Shown here: piece after piece, positions 5,066 to 7,696 of the stretch
Layout of the letters: each line of letters starts with the position of its first letter
Numbering within the stretch: the stretch's first letter is position 1
Program-made: the position numbers and the translations under genes
The notes under the pieces: model-generated
What the model saw: the letters and a program-made list of their open reading frames with translations, nothing else
Told to the model about the DNA's origin: nothing
The model's database searches: none
From: an uncultured Mycoplasma sp.
GTDB taxonomy: Bacteria; Bacillota_I; Bacilli_A; RF39; UBA660
Assembly: GCA_947388575.1 (NCBI GenBank)
Contig: CANDSI010000048.1
Span: 1-7,696 of the forward strand
Direction: 5' to 3'
Length of the DNA: 7,696 nt

Positions 5066-7075
5066 TTAAACATAATCGTAATCATAATCCGATTCTATTT
5101 CTTGTGTTTTGTTATCATGTAAAATATTTTTTTCTTTTAAAAAATCAATTAATTTATCTATTTTTTCATTTATTAGTTGTCGTTCCTTGCCTTCTGGAAA
5201 TGCTTTTATTACTTCTGGTTCATTATTTTTATTCTGAATAGAACCTATAGCAAGGTTAGCATGCCCACATAAATAATCACTTTTATATCCTAATTTATCA
5301 CTAACATAACAGGCAAAACTACGAGCAAACATCTCTATTGTAGTAGACCAATAATCATGACCTGATTTAGCATATATCTCATCAAATTTAATAGAATTTT
5401 TATAAAATTCTGTTTCTACTCTTTGTTCTTTTCCTATTTGTTTTTTACTTGAACACACATAATTTTGTAGTTGTGCAATTTGCTTTCTATCTTCTTTAGA
5501 AATAACTCTACCTACAGTTTCTTTTCTTAAATTTGATAGGTCATCTATATCTTTATTTCCAGTCCCTTTAGTAAAATATTCTAAAAAATTATTAGATGCT
5601 GTTTCAGCATTGTGTATTAAATTTTGTATAAGAATATCTTTTAGCTCCATTTGTTTTTCGTTTAGATGTTCTGATGGAAAGAAACTATTAACAAGATTCT
5701 TCATTCTAGTTACTCTTTTTAAGTATTCTTCATTTTGTTTTTTCATTGATTCTTCATTGCAAACAGTCTTATATTTCATTGCATCTACAACATTTTTTAT
5801 TGTTTCAGAAGTAGAATCTGAATATCTAAAATTATTTGTTAGAAATCCACTATATCCTAATTGTTTACCTATAATATCATCTAAAGCATGGCCCCATTCA
5901 TGAGCCAAACTACCAGCACCTCTCATCTTAGTTAAATTGATTACTTCTCTAGTTGGTTCATAATGAGCCAAAGCATCTCCACTACCTCTTGAACCAAATG
6001 CAATAGATAATTTACCATCTAAAGAAATATCTGTAGGAGATATTGAAAGAGCCTTACTCAGATCGAGCAAGGCATCATATCCATAATTTAGAGATTGTTG
6101 TCTGTCATTTTCATTGAGCCAGTTTCCAAATTCTCCACCCTTAAATTGAAATGTTTTTAGCATATCTTCACCAGTAATATTTCTATTATTTCTGTAATCT
6201 TCACCATCACGAGTAATATATTTTAGTTGTTCTGGAATAAATTTTTTCTTTCTATTTTTTGAATTATTTGTTTTCTCATTGCTTTGTTGTTTATAGTTTT
6301 CTAATATAAATTTTTCTGCTGCATCAATATTTTCTAAATTGTTTTTGATTATATTTCTTGTTGTTAAATCCATTATAAATATAGTGTTTTCTTTCCAAGT
6401 TGATATATCTGCAAATTCTCCTTTTGGATATATAAACCTTTTTCCAAGTCCTTCTTTTACTTCAATAACAGTTCTATTATTATAATCTATTGTTAATTTA
6501 ACATTATCATTATCATACACAAATATATCAAAATTAGATAATACTTTTTCATCATCTGTATAGCAAAATTGTTTTTTTCTTATTTCTTTATCTATATTAT
6601 AAAAGTTACTTATTTGTGATGCTTGTAATAATTTATTATCAACAGCACTTGAAACTTCTGGTGAAACTCTTACATAATATGAACTCTTATCTCTTATAAT
6701 ATAATTGCTTAAAAATTTTTCATAAAATGTTAAAATATCATCTTCTTGTTTTAAATTCATTACATAATCACGTAATTTACTAACAAAATCAATGTATTCT
6801 TTTTGTTTTAATTCTATATCACTATTTCTTAGTAAGATTATAGGTTTTGTAGGGGTAGCATCTCTTATAGTTTTTATAAAATATGCTACTCTAACAGGTA
6901 AACCACTTTCAACCATTTCTTGATAATTAGGCTTTTTCCATATATTATCTTTCTTTATTAATTGGATTCTTTCAGCATCATTCATATAGGATAAATCATC
7001 TACAGAAAGACCTCGCTCTTTCCATAAATCTTTTTTTGCACCACCAATTTTTTCTCCAAAATCTTGTATTTCCAT
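5066..7075 (-). CDS. Polyvalent protein: LPD1 domain with HExxH zinc metallopeptidase
   Basis: This 669-residue protein starts at ATG 7073-7075, four bases after AGGAGG (7080-7085). It opens with FGEKIGGAKKDLW (residues 6-18), a segment I have the impression recurs at the start of proteins of this type. The N-terminal region (to about 265) has no recognised fold. A basic linker follows (KTNNSKNRKKK, about 272-282). Residues about 300-400 match the LPD1 family closely: FQFKGGEFGNW (309-319), AFGSRGSG (359-366), HYEP (371-374) and GAGSLAHEWGHALDD. H392, E393 and H396 form the zinc-binding and catalytic motif. E581 in TIEMFARSFACYV is a plausible third ligand, as in gluzincins. The 185 residues between hold a charged helical insert. 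The protein ends SDYDYDYV, the operon's tail. LPD1-peptidase proteins are encoded by conjugative elements and phages and are proposed to enter the new host with the DNA. The substrate is unknown, and no signal peptide is seen. Confidence 0.92.
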   Translation of the reverse strand: MEIQDFGEKIGGAKKDLWKERGLSVDDLSYMNDAERIQLIKKDNIWKKPNYQEMVESGLPVRVAYFIKTIRDATPTKPIILLRNSDIELKQKEYIDFVSKLRDYVMNLKQEDDILTFYEKFLSNYIIRDKSSYYVRVSPEVSSAVDNKLLQASQISNFYNIDKEIRKKQFCYTDDEKVLSNFDIFVYDNDNVKLTIDYNNRTVIEVKEGLGKRFIYPKGEFADISTWKENTIFIMDLTTRNIIKNNLENIDAAEKFILENYKQQSNEKTNNSKNRKKKFIPEQLKYITRDGEDYRNNRNITGEDMLKTFQFKGGEFGNWLNENDRQQSLNYGYDALLDLSKALSISPTDISLDGKLSIAFGSRGSGDALAHYEPTREVINLTKMRGAGSLAHEWGHALDDIIGKQLGYSGFLTNNFRYSDSTSETIKNVVDAMKYKTVCNEESMKKQNEEYLKRVTRMKNLVNSFFPSEHLNEKQMELKDILIQNLIHNAETASNNFLEYFTKGTGNKDIDDLSNLRKETVGRVISKEDRKQIAQLQNYVCSSKKQIGKEQRVETEFYKNSIKFDEIYAKSGHDYWSTTIEMFARSFACYVSDKLGYKSDYLCGHANLAIGSIQNKNNEPEVIKAFPEGKERQLINEKIDKLIDFLKEKNILHDNKTQEIESDYDYDYV

Positions 7076-7083
7076 AGTTCCTC

Positions 7084-7587
7084 CTATATATCATAATCAA
7101 TATCATCATCTTGCTCTTTATCTATATCATCAGTAACTTCCATAGCCCTTGCTTGAATCATAGGATTTTCTTTTGACTCATTATAAGTATCTACTATGTC
7201 CTGACTTAATAAATGAAAGTTCTTTTTTTCTTGTTTTTGTCTATCATCCATATAGTTATCAGTAAATGAAATAGCAATTTGCTCATCTATTCTTAAATCT
7301 TTTGGATTTATTCCCATATCAATACATAGGAGAGCTTGCCTAAAATATTTTTCATCTTCTTTCTTTAAAGCATTTAGTTGATTATACATAATGGTAAGAA
7401 ATTGCCTACTTGTTATTTCTCCCATATAATTTTCTTTTACAGCCTCTAGTATTTTTTCATAGTGTGATGGTGGTACTTTTGTTGGTTCACCACTATCTGG
7501 ATTAATATAGGTATATGTCATATCACTCATACTTTTACACATATCTTTTAACTTCATTTGTGTAAAATCATCATATTGTTTTCTCAT
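7084..7587 (-). CDS. Hypothetical 167-residue protein with tail DDDIDYDI
   Basis: The start is ATG 7585-7587 (MRKQYDDFTQMKLKDM). A modest AAAGGA lies 11 bases upstream, so initiation may be weak. Residues 1-30 are Met-rich (KDMCKSMSDMTYTY), followed by a proline-containing turn (GEPTKVPPSHY). Residues 40-110 are a helical core (KILEAVKENYMGEI, RQFLTIMYNQLNALKKEDEK, RQALLCIDMGINPKDL). The last 45 residues are charged and probably disordered, ending EQDDDIDYDI, one of the best copies of the shared tail. It is soluble and cytosolic with no catalytic motif. Its stop TAG (7084-7086) overlaps the AGGAGG of the metallopeptidase gene eight bases downstream. This tight coupling suggests the two products are made together and may work together. 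I recognise no family. Confidence 0.88.
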   Translation of the reverse strand: MRKQYDDFTQMKLKDMCKSMSDMTYTYINPDSGEPTKVPPSHYEKILEAVKENYMGEITSRQFLTIMYNQLNALKKEDEKYFRQALLCIDMGINPKDLRIDEQIAISFTDNYMDDRQKQEKKNFHLLSQDIVDTYNESKENPMIQARAMEVTDDIDKEQDDDIDYDI

Positions 7588-7614
7588 ATTTTTAATTTTC
7601 CTTTCATTAAATTT

Positions 7615-7696
7615 CTAAATATCCAAGCAATATTCATCATTTTGTTTTAAAAGGTCAGTTGCCTCTTTTTCTTTAATTCCAGTTGCCATGCTAACC
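7615..7696 (-). CDS. 3' end of an operon gene with tail NDEYCLDI (partial)
   Basis: Only the last 26 codons and the TAG stop (7615-7617) are inside the window. The visible product reads VSMATGIKEKEATDLLKQ then NDEYCLDI. The frame is open to the edge. The C-terminus matches the acidic-aromatic tail of the downstream genes, which is the main reason to call this coding. An internal ATG (7622 side of the edge, codon 3 of the visible part) has no evident ribosome binding site in the few bases available, so the gene most likely begins outside the window. It lies 27 bases upstream of the 167-residue gene and is in the same operon. Function cannot be inferred. Confidence 0.7.
   Translation of the reverse strand, partial: VSMATGIKEKEATDLLKQNDEYCLDI

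Noticed and set aside
5610..5903. Plus-strand 97-codon open frame
   Set aside because: It is antisense to the metallopeptidase gene, including its HExxH region. Its Phe/Ser/Cys-rich composition is that expected of a reverse-complement shadow.
134..7641. C-terminal tails as mimics of the SSB acidic tip
   Set aside because: Both are acidic and hydrophobic, but the SSB tip depends on a terminal Pro-Phe. The tails here end in Ile, Val, Glu, Tyr, Lys or Gly, so I keep this only as a remote alternative.
134..7641. Tails as a duplicated DNA repeat
   Set aside because: Codon choice and length differ between copies, so the similarity is at the protein level.

Overview
The window is about three-quarters A+T. 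It uses the standard genetic code (TGA, TAG and TAA all terminate genes) and has strong AGGAGG-type ribosome binding sites with several TTG, GTG and probable CTG starts. This suggests a low-GC Gram-positive (Firmicutes, probably clostridial) host. Every supportable gene lies on the minus strand, so transcription runs from high to low coordinates. One product is recognisable: a 669-residue protein with an LPD1 ('large polyvalent protein-associated') domain fused to an HExxH metallopeptidase. Such proteins belong to conjugative elements and phages, so this is most likely part of an integrative conjugative element, a conjugative plasmid or less likely a phage. No relaxase, type IV secretion, replication or capsid gene is visible, and the other proteins have no family I recognise.

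Layout in transcription order. A long operon enters at the right edge with the last 26 codons of a gene (7615-7696). It continues through 7084-7587, the LPD1 metallopeptidase (5066-7075), 3998-5047, 3455-3970, 2540-3436, 1881-2528 and 1503-1868. Gaps are only 8-27 bases, and stops are often embedded in the next ribosome binding site. The operon ends at a clear intrinsic terminator (1463-1490). Next is a gene-free stretch (about 1268-1462), visibly richer in G+C and packed with five hairpins, which is a candidate origin of transfer or other structured control region. Beyond it are a damaged or frameshifting gene (735-1251), a 194-residue gene (134-718) and a 28-codon gene (3-89).

The most interesting signal is a shared C-terminal tail. 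Eight or nine proteins that otherwise look unrelated end in a short stretch alternating acidic with aromatic or aliphatic residues: DDDIDYDI, SDYDYDYV, DNEYDIDI, DDEYDLGICG, SEIDYDYE, EEYDIEK, NDIECEY, NDEYCLDI and, more weakly, DIVDDMFE. Most tails follow a polar, charged, probably disordered linker, and their codons differ, so they are conserved as protein rather than as copied DNA. One tailed gene lies beyond the terminator, so the tail marks a protein set rather than one transcript. My inference is that the tail is a common docking or export tag, possibly marking proteins sent into the recipient with the transferred DNA. This fits what is proposed for polyvalent proteins but is unproven here.
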